Of a stretch of 64,000 nucleotides of DNA, positions 9,337 through 19,385 are shown one piece after another. Both the position numbers and the translations under genes were made by a program. The DNA comes from Chitinophagaceae bacterium IBVUCB2. Lineage in GTDB: Bacteria > Bacteroidota > Bacteroidia > Chitinophagales > Chitinophagaceae. The notes beneath the pieces are model-generated. The model was not told the origin of the DNA, searched no databases, and saw nothing but the letters and a program-made list of their open reading frames with translations. The stretch spans positions 248,001 to 312,000 of the forward strand of contig NFUV01000001.1 of NCBI GenBank assembly GCA_002127295.1, read 5' to 3'. Positions within the stretch are counted from its first letter, which is position 1; every line of letters begins with the position of its first letter.

Positions 9337-12300
9337 TTAGAACAACGCCGTAATAGATGCTCTGCCAACATGTACGGTTTTAGCACTGCCTGCTTTTCTT
9401 CCATCATATAAGAAACTCAGCTCAAGATTGTTGAGCAATCGTTTACTCAATCCAAGTGACCATAAAAAGTTTTTACCTGGCAATAATCCATCCAGCATAA
9501 TATAACTAACAGTAGTATTAGCCGGTGCTTTGTAATCGATATTATTAAAAGTGAATTTACCGGTAAGCGAACTGCTTTGCAGAATATTATATTTTGACTC
9601 GATATTGACAGAATTAGAAATAGATTTTTCTCCGCCATACAAAGGCCTGTTCTTCTTACTATCAAATTTGTAACTAGTCACCAGCCGGAATGCAGTTTTT
9701 TGTATAAATGTAAGCGAAGGTTCTACGCTATAAATAGCAAGTTGGTAATTTCTGTTAGCAAATTGTGGTGTAAGCAAAGTGTTCTCCCCTTTTTTCCCAT
9801 TAATGCCAAGCAAAAAGCTACGGCTGATATTCCAACGCCATTTTATCAACCAGTCATTCAACTTTCGGCTTTCATAACCATACGTTAGCAATGATTTACC
9901 GGTATTCCGCAAATTGCTTAAATCAATACCCCATTTGCTGCTAAAGCGATTAAAGGAGATGGTGTTGAGCAAAATCGTATTCAGCGTTATTAATGCTGTA
10001 TCATTCACAGAATATTTGAAGGGACTAAATTCAAAACTTCCTTTTGCAATTGATTTTTTGTTTGTCTGCAGCGAGGTAATAACATTCAGGTTTGATAAAA
10101 ATTTCCTGAAGCCTTTTAAATTAGCTGCACCCAGCAAGGAACGGGGACTTATATTCAAACTATAGTTGAATGCAGTATAATTTGCTTTAATGAAATCATT
10201 CGTTGGTGTAAGTATGCGGATGAATTTTGCCTGGTCAACAAATGCTGCCAGTTCAAACTCATTTAACTGCTGCACTCCATCGCTGTTATAATCTATCCAG
10301 GCATATTGACCAGTACCGGCAGGAACTTCCAGGTAGGCAAAATCTCTCCGTTGTTCCTGCCCTGCGCCAACTTCATATAATAAGTTGCCGGTTAATAACC
10401 CTTTCCATTCATTCATTACATACTCCGCCCGGCCCAAAATTGTTTCATCGTCTTTCTGTTTAGAAACAGTGGAGTCTAATATTTTAAGTTTTCTGAAAGT
10501 TGTATTCAAATAAAACTGTCGCTTTGGATTGGCTAATAACTCCGTTTGTAAATTCAAATTAAGACTACGATCGCCTTTTATAAAAACATTTTTTACCGGG
10601 TATTTATCAGCACGGGTAAAAAAAGTAATGCCATACCTGTTCCTCTTATTTTCATCTGATTTTAAATATACTGAGTAGCTATCGAATGAGAAAGTTAGCG
10701 GGACCAATGTGTCGGTTGCTTTGTGACGGGCAGCATTTTGTTCTAATGCATAGCGAAACCCTAACCGCCAGTTTTTTAGCTGGTTAAGTTGTTTACTCAA
10801 ATCCAATACTGGACGCAAAAAAGTTCCCTTATCATTCAATGAATTAAAATTGGTGATAATAAACTGGTTGTTGAATTGCCATCCTTTAAAAATAGCAGTA
10901 TGGTATAATGCATTTTGAACACCATTGTATTTATCACTTCGCCTATAGTTAGTAAATTGATAAGTAACAGCATGATTGTTTTTATCTTTTAGCCCTGCAG
11001 AGGCCTTGATGATATTCTCATCAACAGCAAATGGAACTGGCAGCAATGGTAATCCCCAGTCCCTGGTAAACTCAACAGTTCGCAATCTTTCCAACGGACG
11101 GAACTTTCGTTGCACATATTCATAATCAAGTGAAGTATTTAAACGCAGGTTTTTTGCAGCCCGCAGTACTTTTATATTACTTAGTTGAACCTTGCCTGCC
11201 CAACCTCTGTCATCACCATCATCAATTTTTGAAAAAGTATTTACATCCGTGCTGCTGGTTGCAATTTCTGCTTTTAGTAATGTGTTTTTATCAATAATAT
11301 AATCAATACCTAAATTGATTAGTTGTTGCTTTTTAGGAGTTACTAATATTTGCACTGGTTCATAGTTTCCTTGTCTTGCCAAACCGATCGGGGCCACATA
11401 GCGATATACTTTTCCATTGGCACCATTAAAGTCAGGGATATAATTTCCGTTGCCCTGCCCCACTTCTACAAATGACAAACTATATTTGGCAACTAATGGA
11501 TCGGTTGAATATTGATAGATGGAATCCGGCCCGATGTAAATTTTCTCATATAATATTTTACCTGCAGCAAAAGTATCAATAACGGCAGCCGGGTAAAATG
11601 CCCGTTGGATACTATCTCCAAGGTTAGCCAGGAATTGTTTCTGTTCAATATCTAATACCTGGTTAATAGATGAATTCTTGGCATCGCTATTATTGAAAGC
11701 CCCAATACGAATTTTAAGTTTATTGCTTACTTCAAACTCCTGTGATAGATACAGATTGGCATTTAAAAAATTCCGGTCGGCATATTCAAACTCCACTTGT
11801 ATACGACTGTCTTTAGTAATCATTCGTCGTGGAGTAAATGTTATTTCAGCAGAATTATAATTGATGACATAATCCTGGTCTTCCCCCCGCTGCATTAACT
11901 CCCCATCAATAAAAACCCTTTCTGTATTGGCCAATACGATAAAAAAGAATTCACTATTGGCTCCCCGCAAACGATAGGGTCCCTGGTTACCTTCCAAAGC
12001 ATCAATAATATTGCGGGTAAATTTTCCCTTGGCCACAGAACCACTGACCAATGTTTTTGATACTACATTTTTAGAAAGCCGGTTAGTAGTTTGAAAAGAA
12101 ACTCCCTGCAATCGTTTATAAAAATTCAGAAAATATGTTTGATTTTGCCGGATATCAATATCACCCAAATTAAGTTGCCAGTTTCTTTTTTTGAATTGCA
12201 GGTAAACCTGGTCAAATTCATTTAATTGTTGTGTGTTACCATCTGGTTGTATTGGAATGTTGTTATCTGTAATGGCTGCTTGTATTTCAATACTATCACC

Positions 12301-12819
12301 CAGCATACCACTTAACTGTAAGTTGAGTGTAGAATTCAATACAGCATCCTGGCTATTACCAAATCCTACCTGTCGTCCAAAACTTCCTTCGGCTTTAAGT
12401 GTTCCAAAATCAAAAACTCCCCGTTGTGCATTGGTTTGTCCATTGTTGAATTCGTAGGGTTTTACATAAAAATTATTCATTACACTATCGAATCGCATTC
12501 GTTGTGCAACAGGGTCAAGCCGAAAAGGGAATACACGATAAGTGATTGTGATACTATCAAGACTTGGTTTTTTTTTCCAATATAGTATTGCTTTTATAAA
12601 ATCGAGCCGGTAATCTTCCGCCGAAACATTGACAATGGAAATACTGTTGGGAATAATACTGATGCTATCCAACACTAAACTATCAGCGTCCAGTTTCACT
12701 ATCTTTTGGCGGAGATTTGAGGTTGGAGTTGGAGTGCCGGCTATAGGAAACTGGGCACTGCTTCGAACGGAAACGAATGTCAGAAAAAAGATAACGGATA
12801 TTCTACCTAACCAACTCAA
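9337..12819 (-). CDS. Very large outer-membrane beta-barrel protein, function unknown
   Basis: A 1160-residue secreted protein: hydrophobic signal segment ending RSSAQ, a short globular part, and then many alternating amphipathic strands rich in aromatic residues with long loops, ending in Phe (SITALF), all typical of a beta-barrel. Stretches such as LNLGDIDIRQNQTYFLNFYKRLQG and the VFIDGELMQRGEDQDYVINY turn occur in large Bacteroidota barrels and loosely recall the SprA family, but it is much shorter than SprA. An EF-hand-like calcium loop (DYNSDGVQQLNEFE) lies near residue 845. The only canonical start in frame is a TTG, because a stop codon lies six codons upstream. A monocistronic unit; function unknown. 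Confidence 0.7.
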   Translation of the reverse strand: MSWLGRISVIFFLTFVSVRSSAQFPIAGTPTPTSNLRQKIVKLDADSLVLDSISIIPNSISIVNVSAEDYRLDFIKAILYWKKKPSLDSITITYRVFPFRLDPVAQRMRFDSVMNNFYVKPYEFNNGQTNAQRGVFDFGTLKAEGSFGRQVGFGNSQDAVLNSTLNLQLSGMLGDSIEIQAAITDNNIPIQPDGNTQQLNEFDQVYLQFKKRNWQLNLGDIDIRQNQTYFLNFYKRLQGVSFQTTNRLSKNVVSKTLVSGSVAKGKFTRNIIDALEGNQGPYRLRGANSEFFFIVLANTERVFIDGELMQRGEDQDYVINYNSAEITFTPRRMITKDSRIQVEFEYADRNFLNANLYLSQEFEVSNKLKIRIGAFNNSDAKNSSINQVLDIEQKQFLANLGDSIQRAFYPAAVIDTFAAGKILYEKIYIGPDSIYQYSTDPLVAKYSLSFVEVGQGNGNYIPDFNGANGKVYRYVAPIGLARQGNYEPVQILVTPKKQQLINLGIDYIIDKNTLLKAEIATSSTDVNTFSKIDDGDDRGWAGKVQLSNIKVLRAAKNLRLNTSLDYEYVQRKFRPLERLRTVEFTRDWGLPLLPVPFAVDENIIKASAGLKDKNNHAVTYQFTNYRRSDKYNGVQNALYHTAIFKGWQFNNQFIITNFNSLNDKGTFLRPVLDLSKQLNQLKNWRLGFRYALEQNAARHKATDTLVPLTFSFDSYSVYLKSDENKRNRYGITFFTRADKYPVKNVFIKGDRSLNLNLQTELLANPKRQFYLNTTFRKLKILDSTVSKQKDDETILGRAEYVMNEWKGLLTGNLLYEVGAGQEQRRDFAYLEVPAGTGQYAWIDYNSDGVQQLNEFELAAFVDQAKFIRILTPTNDFIKANYTAFNYSLNISPRSLLGAANLKGFRKFLSNLNVITSLQTNKKSIAKGSFEFSPFKYSVNDTALITLNTILLNTISFNRFSSKWGIDLSNLRNTGKSLLTYGYESRKLNDWLIKWRWNISRSFLLGINGKKGENTLLTPQFANRNYQLAIYSVEPSLTFIQKTAFRLVTSYKFDSKKNRPLYGGEKSISNSVNIESKYNILQSSSLTGKFTFNNIDYKAPANTTVSYIMLDGLLPGKNFLWSLGLSKRLLNNLELSFLYDGRKAGSAKTVHVGRASITALF

Positions 12820-12941
12820 TAGCAGTGCATTTAGCTAAAAATCGTAAAATTTACCCTTTTTATTGCCTTAAAGTTATACTATCATGTTAATTACGGAAAA
12901 AGACTCAAATTTGATTTGAAATCAGCCTTAATAAGCATTGT

Positions 12942-13529
12942 ATGTGGACTTTTTTAATCCGGAAAAACAGGTATCCTATTCTCTCCATAATCTGTCTTTT
13001 AATGGCACTATCCGGAATTGCTCAAGAAAAAAATGATAAGAATAAAGTACTACCAACAGGATACTCGAAATCAGTTTCGTCAGGTATAAATATTTCTTTT
13101 GGAGAGTTTGCTCAAACACATCCGTTTGGTGTAGGTACAAACTTTACATGGAGCAAAAACCGTTTAGGGTTAATGGGAAAAAAGCCGTCAAAGGCTTTTG
13201 GTTTTATAGCGGATGGCGGTATTGATTACTATTTTGGTAACAAAGAAACTGTTAGCTCCAATCCATATAAGTACAACAACTTTACATATATCCATACATA
13301 TGCAGGTATTATTTACAATCTATGTAAAAAAGGAAATATAAATCTTGTTACAGGTCCTGCATTGGGATTAGAAGGAGGTTACACTACTTTCTTCTGGGGA
13401 GCAAATCTCGCAGGTGCATATTATATCAATGAAAAAATTGCCCTCGCTCCTGCTATTCAATTTATGAAAGACCCGGATAGTTATTACCCACTATTATCTA
13501 TTTCCATAAAAGGAAGTTGGACATTTTAG
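12942..13529 (+). CDS. Small outer-membrane beta-barrel protein, function unknown
   Basis: A 195-residue predicted secreted protein. A signal peptide covers about residues 1-28 (SIICLLMALSGIAQ). The remainder alternates hydrophobic and polar residues with many Gly and aromatic residues (GFIADGGIDYYFG, HTYAGIIYNL, WGANLAGAYYI) and ends in a terminal Phe (ISIKGSWTF), as in eight-stranded porin-like barrels. No family name is recognised. It is divergent from the large barrel gene at 9337 and convergent with the sdh operon. Confidence 0.65.
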   Translation: MWTFLIRKNRYPILSIICLLMALSGIAQEKNDKNKVLPTGYSKSVSSGINISFGEFAQTHPFGVGTNFTWSKNRLGLMGKKPSKAFGFIADGGIDYYFGNKETVSSNPYKYNNFTYIHTYAGIIYNLCKKGNINLVTGPALGLEGGYTTFFWGANLAGAYYINEKIALAPAIQFMKDPDSYYPLLSISIKGSWTF

Positions 13530-13530
13530 A

Positions 13531-13564
13531 ATCAAAAAAGCCCTTCGTTAAAAGGGCTAAAAAA
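13531..13564 (-). terminator. Intrinsic terminator of the sdhCAB operon
   Basis: Stem AGCCCTT / AAGGGCT with A-tracts on both sides on the plus strand. Read on the minus strand the stem is followed by TTTTTT, so it terminates transcription coming leftward from sdhB. Confidence 0.75.
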
Positions 13565-13580
13565 GATATTTAGCTTGTCA

Positions 13581-13620
13581 GCTTTAGTACTACTATCGGC
13601 TGTGGTTGCGTCGCACTCTT
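13581..13620. repeat. Degenerate 40-bp intergenic repeat, copy 1
   Basis: The segment ends in GTTGCGTCGCACTCTT (13605-13620). A second copy of similar length, ending GTTGCTTCGCACTCTT, lies at 16531-16570. Both start with GCTT[CT]AGT. Both flank sdh genes but neither overlaps one. Confidence 0.55.
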
Positions 13621-13707
13621 GTACTACATTAACACGGATGAGCATTTTCAAATACTCCGAAATAAAACGACCATCATTCAAATCATTTCAATCCGGTAAA
13701 CAGCGAT

Positions 13708-14472
13708 TTATTTATCCGCTGAAGCACCTGCCATCATATATTCCCTGTTCAACCTGGCAATGTTCTCAATTGAAATTTCTTTTGGACAAACTGCTTCACA
13801 AGCACCAGTGTTAGTACATGAACCAAAGCCTTCTTTATCCATTTGCGCTACCATGTTCATTGCCCTGGTTTTTCTTTCAGGATTACCTTGTGGCAAGAGT
13901 GCCAAATGAGAAACTTTAGCGGATACAAATAGCAAAGCAGAAGAGTTTTTACAAGCTGCTACACAAGCACCACAACCTATGCAGGCGGCGGCGGCAAACG
14001 CTGCATCTGCGTTGTCTTTATTAATTGCTATAGCATTGGCGTCTACTGCATTACCGGTATTAACTGAAATATAACCTCCAGCTTGAATGATACGATCAAA
14101 TGCAGAACGATCCACGACCAGATCCTTGATTACTGGAAAAGAATTGGCTCTCCATGGTTCAATAACAACCGTATCTCCATCTTTATAGGCTCTCATATGT
14201 AATTGGCAGGTTGTGTTTGCATGCCATGGTCCGTGTGGACGGCCATTGATATACATTGAACAAGCACCGCAAATACCTTCCCGGCAATCATGGTCGAATG
14301 CAATCGGGTCTTTGCCTTCGCTGATAAGCTCTTCATTCAGTACGTCGATCATTTCCAGGAAAGACATTTCTGAGGAAATGTTCTTTACGGGATAGGTTTC
14401 AAATTTTCCTGAATCACTTGCATTTTTTTGACGCCAAACTTTCAACGTCAGATTCATATTATAATGCTCCAT
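13708..14472 (-). CDS. sdhB: Succinate dehydrogenase / fumarate reductase iron-sulfur subunit
   Basis: Electron-transfer subunit of complex II, linking the flavoprotein to the membrane quinone site. All cluster ligands are visible: [2Fe-2S] Cys63, Cys68, Cys71 and Cys89 ([10 protein letters not shown] ... TTC); [4Fe-4S] [11 protein letters not shown] (Cys164, 167, 170, 174); and the third cluster's [12 protein letters not shown] (Cys219, 225, 229). The length of 254 residues fits the Bacteroidota form. A second ATG five codons in (14457) gives the conserved [10 protein letters not shown] start and may be the true one. Last gene of sdhCAB, 27 bp after sdhA. Confidence 0.96.
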   Translation of the reverse strand: MEHYNMNLTLKVWRQKNASDSGKFETYPVKNISSEMSFLEMIDVLNEELISEGKDPIAFDHDCREGICGACSMYINGRPHGPWHANTTCQLHMRAYKDGDTVVIEPWRANSFPVIKDLVVDRSAFDRIIQAGGYISVNTGNAVDANAIAINKDNADAAFAAAACIGCGACVAACKNSSALLFVSAKVSHLALLPQGNPERKTRAMNMVAQMDKEGFGSCTNTGACEAVCPKEISIENIARLNREYMMAGASADK

Positions 14473-14499
14473 AAGAACGAGTATAGTTCGTTAGTAATT

Positions 14500-16476
14500 T
14501 TATTTATAAGAACGTTGCGTCGGTTTCGCCACTTCAAATTTCAATTCCTCTTTATGCAAATTCCAATTGCTCTCCCCTGCATATTCCCATGCTGCTACAT
14601 AAGCAAACTCATCGTCTTTTCTTTCCGCTTCCCCTTCTGCTGTCTGGCTTTCTTCTCTAAAGTGACCACCACAACTTTCATTTCTGTTCAGTGCATCTTT
14701 ACACATCAATTCTCCTAATTCAATAAAGTCAGCAACACGACCAGCCTTATCTAATTCAGGGTTCATTTCACCAATGCTTCCCGGAATACGAACATCGCTC
14801 CAGAATTCTTTTTTCAAGTTTTGTATCTCTGTAATTGCTTCTTGTAACCCTTGTGCATTCCGGGCCATACCGCATTTCTCCCACATGATCTTACCAAGAC
14901 GCTTATGAAAACTTTCAACAGTTTGCTTACCCTTAATGTTCATTAAGGTATTAATTCTGTCAGCAACAGCTTTCTCCGTTTGTTCAAATGCTTCATGCGA
15001 AGTTGGTATTGGCTTCGTTGCAATTTCATCTGCCAGGTAATTACCAATGGTATAAGGAATAACAAAATAACCATCGGCCAATCCCTGCATCAATGCAGAT
15101 GCCCCCAAACGGTTAGCACCATGGTCACTAAAGTTTGCTTCACCTAAGCAATACAAACCTTTCACATTCGTCATCAATTCATAATCTACCCAGAGACCAC
15201 CCATCGTATAATGTACCGCAGGATAAATTCTCATCGGCACTTCATATGGATTTTCTCCTGTGATCTTTTCATACATATCAAACAGGTTACCGTACTCTTC
15301 TTTTACCACTTCTTTACCCAACCGCATCAATGTTTCGATATCAGGATTTTCAATTCCTAATTTACCCGCTTCTGTTTTTCCGTATTTATTGATCAGGTTG
15401 AATTTGAAATCTAAATACACTGCTTGTCCTGTAGTACCAACTCCATAACCAGCATCACATCTTTCTTTAGCTGCTCTTGATGCTACGTCTCTTGGAACAA
15501 GATTTCCAAAAGCCGGGTATCTTCTCTCTAAGTAATAATCTCTTTCCTCTTCCGGAATATCATTTGCTTTTCGCTTATCCCCTTTTTGTTTTGGCACCCA
15601 AATACGTCCGTCATTACGCAACGACTCCGACATCAATGTCAACTTTGATTGATGATCGCCACTCACCGGTATACAAGTAGGATGTATTTGTGTAAAGCAA
15701 GGATTGGCAAACGTTGCACCTTTCTTATGTGCTTTCCATGCAGCTGTAACATTGCTTCCCATTGCATTGGTAGAAAGATAAAATACATTACCATATCCGC
15801 CTGTGCACAATAAAACTGCATGACCAAAATGCCTTTCCAATTCACCATTCACCAGGTTGCGGGCAATAATACCTCTCGCCTTTCCTTCCACCATTACTAC
15901 ATCCAGCATTTCATGACGACTGTACATAGTTACATTTCCCAATGCCACCTGTCTTTCCAATGCCTGGTAGGCTCCTATCAATAATTGCTGACCAGTTTGA
16001 CCAGCCGCATAAAAAGTTCTTTTAACCTGTGTACCACCAAAAGAACGGTTATTTAATAAGCCACCATACTCTCTTGCAAACGGTACACCCTGCGCCACAC
16101 ATTGATCAATAATATTTACACTCACTTCTGCTAACCGATGCACATTCGCTTCTCTTGCACGGTAGTCACCGCCTTTCACCGTATCATAAAACAAACGGAA
16201 AACAGAATCACCATCATTCTGATAATTTTTCGCCGCATTAATACCGCCCTGCGCCGCAATAGAGTGTGCTCGGCGGGGTGAATCCTGGAAACAAAATGCT
16301 TTTACTTTATAGCCCAACTCTCCCAATGCAGCGGCTGCCGAAGCACCCGCCAAACCAGTACCCACGATAATGATCTCTAATTTTCTTTTATTGGCAGGGT
16401 TCACCAATTTGCAATGGCCTTTATAGTCCACCCATTTCTCTTCTAACTTACCTGCGGGAATTTTTGAATCCAACAT
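14500..16476 (-). CDS. sdhA: Succinate dehydrogenase / fumarate reductase flavoprotein subunit
   Basis: Catalytic subunit that interconverts succinate and fumarate with covalently bound FAD. The dinucleotide-binding loop [13 protein letters not shown] is at residues 38-50, and His71 in AHSIAAQGG is the expected FAD attachment site. The substrate-side motifs QIHPTC, RDVASRA and the FAD-proximal [20 protein letters not shown] are present. At 658 residues it is the longer form found in Bacteroidota and epsilon-type complexes. It sits between the cytochrome b gene (111-bp gap that holds a repeat) and sdhB. Confidence 0.97.
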   Translation of the reverse strand: MLDSKIPAGKLEEKWVDYKGHCKLVNPANKRKLEIIIVGTGLAGASAAAALGELGYKVKAFCFQDSPRRAHSIAAQGGINAAKNYQNDGDSVFRLFYDTVKGGDYRAREANVHRLAEVSVNIIDQCVAQGVPFAREYGGLLNNRSFGGTQVKRTFYAAGQTGQQLLIGAYQALERQVALGNVTMYSRHEMLDVVMVEGKARGIIARNLVNGELERHFGHAVLLCTGGYGNVFYLSTNAMGSNVTAAWKAHKKGATFANPCFTQIHPTCIPVSGDHQSKLTLMSESLRNDGRIWVPKQKGDKRKANDIPEEERDYYLERRYPAFGNLVPRDVASRAAKERCDAGYGVGTTGQAVYLDFKFNLINKYGKTEAGKLGIENPDIETLMRLGKEVVKEEYGNLFDMYEKITGENPYEVPMRIYPAVHYTMGGLWVDYELMTNVKGLYCLGEANFSDHGANRLGASALMQGLADGYFVIPYTIGNYLADEIATKPIPTSHEAFEQTEKAVADRINTLMNIKGKQTVESFHKRLGKIMWEKCGMARNAQGLQEAITEIQNLKKEFWSDVRIPGSIGEMNPELDKAGRVADFIELGELMCKDALNRNESCGGHFREESQTAEGEAERKDDEFAYVAAWEYAGESNWNLHKEELKFEVAKPTQRSYK

Positions 16477-16530
16477 ATACCTCTGATTACTTTGATATAA
16501 ATGATTTGAATGATTCCATTTTTCTTACCA

Positions 16531-16570
16531 GCTTCAGTCTTTCATGGCATCTTCGTTGCTTCGCACTCTT
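16531..16570. repeat. Degenerate 40-bp intergenic repeat, copy 2
   Basis: It ends in GTTGCTTCGCACTCTT (16555-16570), one base different from 13605-13620. It fills most of the sdhC-sdhA gap, so it is transcribed as part of the operon. Confidence 0.55.
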
Positions 16571-16587
16571 AATCGTCCCATTCACAA

Positions 16588-17277
16588 CTACACCCATCCC
16601 AAATACATACTCACCGGCATCATTGCAAATGCCAGGGAAATAATAATGGAATAACCAATTCCCACATTTTGTATTAAGGCCATGTATTTTGAATTGCTAA
16701 CACCCACTGTTCTGAATGCACTTTGAAAGCCATGAATCAAATGCCAGCATAAAGAGATGCAAGCAATTACATACGCAATCACCACCCACAGTTCCTGGAA
16801 AGTGTATTGCATCAGGTTATACATATTGTGCATATGCACTCCATTAATTTCGATCTCAGTTAATTCTTCATGCCCTATAAAACGGGCAGGCACCCAAAAA
16901 TGCCACCAATGCAAAATGAAAAACAATAAAAGAATGGTTCCTAACAGGCCCATGCTACGGCTATACCATTTGCTGCCCTTATTTCCCATTGGGACTTCAT
17001 ACCCTTTTTTTCTTTTACTGCGATTCTGAAACTCCAGCATAAGCCCCTGGATAATGTGTAGGAAAATGCCAAGAAATAGACCAATCTCTGCAATACGGAT
17101 AACTACCGTACTCCCCATAAAATGTGCGGCCTTATTAAACATAACACCGCCATCATTGGCCCAGATACAGGCATTAATACCAGCATGTACAATTAAAAAA
17201 ATTATTAGAAATAAACCCGTCAACGCCATCACCCACTTTTTGCCAATCGAGGAAGTAAACAATTCAGACCATTTCAT
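16588..17277 (-). CDS. sdhC: Succinate dehydrogenase cytochrome b subunit
   Basis: Membrane anchor of complex II, 229 residues, with about five hydrophobic helices (GLFLIIFLIVHAGINACIW, IGLFLGIFLHIIQGLML, LLGTILLLFFILHWWHFWV, WVVIAYVIACISLCWHLIHG, and the C-terminal IGYSIIISLAFAMMP). His residues in helices (IVHAG, FLHIIQG, LHWWHF, CWHLIHG) are the expected ligands for two haems b, as in the diheme, single-anchor type found in Bacteroidota. First gene of sdhCAB. The ATG gives the conserved MKW...SSIGKKWVMALTG start. Confidence 0.94.
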   Translation of the reverse strand: MKWSELFTSSIGKKWVMALTGLFLIIFLIVHAGINACIWANDGGVMFNKAAHFMGSTVVIRIAEIGLFLGIFLHIIQGLMLEFQNRSKRKKGYEVPMGNKGSKWYSRSMGLLGTILLLFFILHWWHFWVPARFIGHEELTEIEINGVHMHNMYNLMQYTFQELWVVIAYVIACISLCWHLIHGFQSAFRTVGVSNSKYMALIQNVGIGYSIIISLAFAMMPVSMYLGWV

Positions 17278-17377
17278 ATTAATATCTTAAAGGGAGAAAT
17301 CCGGTTTCGGCAAAAATACTACCCGAACGCCAAAAACTGACAAAAGTTTTACATTATATACCATTAACTAACTAGAA

Positions 17378-17944
17378 TTAATTATCCAACCTCGCCATTA
17401 ATTCACCATCAATCTTTTTAAACAAATGATAAGGCTTATAAGTTCTCCAATTATCTAACTCCATCAGCTCTACATAGCGGTTCAACCGGGCATGTTTAAA
17501 GTCGTATTGTGTTTGTTCGGGCATGTTTAAACAAACCACCCACCCATTCTCATCTGTTACTTCTTCATATAATTCTTCATAGTAATCTTTCCCATCACTA
17601 TGGAAGTTGAGAACGTTCTCGCCAACAAGGATAAATTTATAAATACCTTCCAACATGAACTTCTCCAGCACTTCTCTTTTAAGTTCCATGATGTCATTTT
17701 CAATCGCATCATTCCACTCACCAATCATTTCAAGTACGGCGTATTTTTCTTCATAATCTGCTATGAGCACTTTCAGGTATAAAGTGCGGCTGCCAAAATC
17801 ATCCCATTGCGGATGTATATAATAATTATAAACTGTTTGAGAGAATTCGAACTCAGAATAGGTGCGGCCATGAAAAGGAGATCTTTCATCCTCTTCACTT
17901 ATGTAAATATGCCGCCAGTTATAAAAAGGTTCAATGTTTTGCAT
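17378..17944 (-). CDS. Conserved Bacteroidota protein of unknown function
   Basis: A 188-residue acidic, soluble protein starting MQNIEPFYNWRHIYISEEDE. It has no signal peptide and no membrane segment. Aromatic residues and Asp/Glu are frequent, and the middle is predicted helical (EMIGEWNDAIENDIMELKREVLEKF). I do not recognise a named domain, though it looks like a conserved housekeeping-neighbourhood protein of this phylum. A TTG seven codons upstream would lengthen the frame but lies inside the -7 promoter element at 17963-17970, so the ATG at 17944 is chosen. It lies between sdhC and thrC on the same strand with separate promoters. Confidence 0.7.
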   Translation of the reverse strand: MQNIEPFYNWRHIYISEEDERSPFHGRTYSEFEFSQTVYNYYIHPQWDDFGSRTLYLKVLIADYEEKYAVLEMIGEWNDAIENDIMELKREVLEKFMLEGIYKFILVGENVLNFHSDGKDYYEELYEEVTDENGWVVCLNMPEQTQYDFKHARLNRYVELMELDNWRTYKPYHLFKKIDGELMARLDN

Positions 17945-17962
17945 ACACGGAGTTCCAAAATG

Positions 17963-17970
17963 CAAATATA
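17963..17970 (-). promoter_or_regulatory. -7 promoter element of the gene at 17378
   Basis: On the minus strand the sequence reads TATATTTG, a perfect TAnnTTTG match, ending 18 bp before the ATG at 17944. Confidence 0.6.
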
Positions 17971-18030
17971 AGCTAAGAGAATATGCCTCAGATTTAGCTA
18001 TGCGGAGGGAAAAGTCAGGTAGAAATGCCT

Positions 18031-19326
18031 TTACTTTATCAAATACTCTTTGAATTCTCCGTAGTCAGCCTTTATTAGTACCGATTGCTTTTCCCGACTC
18101 ATTATTGATTGAACGGATTCAGGTATTTCAATGGAACTTCCAATACTATTTTCTACCGCATCCGGGAATTTAACCGGGTGTGCTGTTTCAAGTACCATTC
18201 CTTTTTGTGCAGGATGACTTTGCAAATAGCGTTGCAATGATAAATAACCTACTGCTCCATGGGGATCTAAAACATAATTATATTTATCGAACACTTCTTT
18301 AATTGTAGCTATGGTTTCTGCATCACTGATACTGTAAGAAGACAATTTAGATGTCAACTCGGGGAACTGTTGTTGAAATATCTCCAGGATACGTACAAAG
18401 TTGCTGGGATTACCAACATCCATTGCATTACTTAGTGTAGCTACAGCCTGTTTTGGTCTTAACTCCTGCGATAGCAAATATTCTGTCACAATATCGTTGG
18501 CATTGCAAGCTGCAATAAAATGGTTAACTGGTAAACCCGATTTCATTGCTAAAATACCGGCACAGATATTTCCAAAATTGCCGCTTGGTACTGAAATTAC
18601 TGGTGGGCTATTTTTGTCTGCCCATTGCTTATAAGCAAAGAAATAATAAAACTGTTGAGGTAACCATCTTGCTACATTAATGGAATTAGCAGAGGTAAGG
18701 AATAGTTTATCAGTAATAGCTTTATCAGTAAAAGCTTGTTTTACCAGTTGCTGGCAATCATCAAAAGTTCCTGCTACTTCAAGGGCTGTAATATTTTTAC
18801 CTAAAGTAGTCAGCTGTTTTTCCTGTACAGGGCTTACTTTGCCCGATGGATATAATATAACAACTTCAACTCCATCCACATCATAAAACCCGTTAGCAAC
18901 AGCACCGCCGGTATCGCCAGAAGTAGCAACGAGTACAGTAACTGTTCTTGAATCGTTATTTACAAAATGCCCCAAACAACGACTCATAAATCTTGCACCG
19001 ATATCTTTAAAGGCTAATGTAGGTCCATGAAATAATTCAAGTGATGAAATAGTGTCATTCACTTTCACTAATGGGATAGGGAAATTGATCGTTTCACTTA
19101 CAATCTGAAAAAGTTTTTCATCTGGTATTGTATCACCGACATAAGGTTTAATGACCCGAAAGGCTATTTCTTCGTTGGATAGATTATTAATGTTATCAAT
19201 CAATTCTTTTTCAACCTGCGGGATAGTTTCCGGAAAATACAACCCTTTATCTGGCGCCTGACCCTTAATAGTTGCTTCTTTAAAGTCAACTATTGGTGAT
19301 TGTTTATTTGTGCTGTAGTATTTCAT
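18031..19326 (-). CDS. thrC: Threonine synthase
   Basis: PLP enzyme that converts O-phosphohomoserine to threonine, the last step of the pathway. The PLP lysine is Lys107 in LFHGPTLAFKDIGARF. The phosphate-binding loop ATSGDTGGAVA, SANSINVARWLPQ and PSGNFGNICAG are family hallmarks. The 431-residue length is normal. Third gene of thrABC; the gap from thrB is 59 bp. Transcription and regulation are expected to follow the leader upstream of thrA. Confidence 0.97.
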   Translation of the reverse strand: MKYYSTNKQSPIVDFKEATIKGQAPDKGLYFPETIPQVEKELIDNINNLSNEEIAFRVIKPYVGDTIPDEKLFQIVSETINFPIPLVKVNDTISSLELFHGPTLAFKDIGARFMSRCLGHFVNNDSRTVTVLVATSGDTGGAVANGFYDVDGVEVVILYPSGKVSPVQEKQLTTLGKNITALEVAGTFDDCQQLVKQAFTDKAITDKLFLTSANSINVARWLPQQFYYFFAYKQWADKNSPPVISVPSGNFGNICAGILAMKSGLPVNHFIAACNANDIVTEYLLSQELRPKQAVATLSNAMDVGNPSNFVRILEIFQQQFPELTSKLSSYSISDAETIATIKEVFDKYNYVLDPHGAVGYLSLQRYLQSHPAQKGMVLETAHPVKFPDAVENSIGSSIEIPESVQSIMSREKQSVLIKADYGEFKEYLIK

Positions 19327-19385
19327 GCCCCTTTCCCTAAAGAGAAACTCAGTTTTGTAATAAATAATTGTTTTTAAAAATCTTA

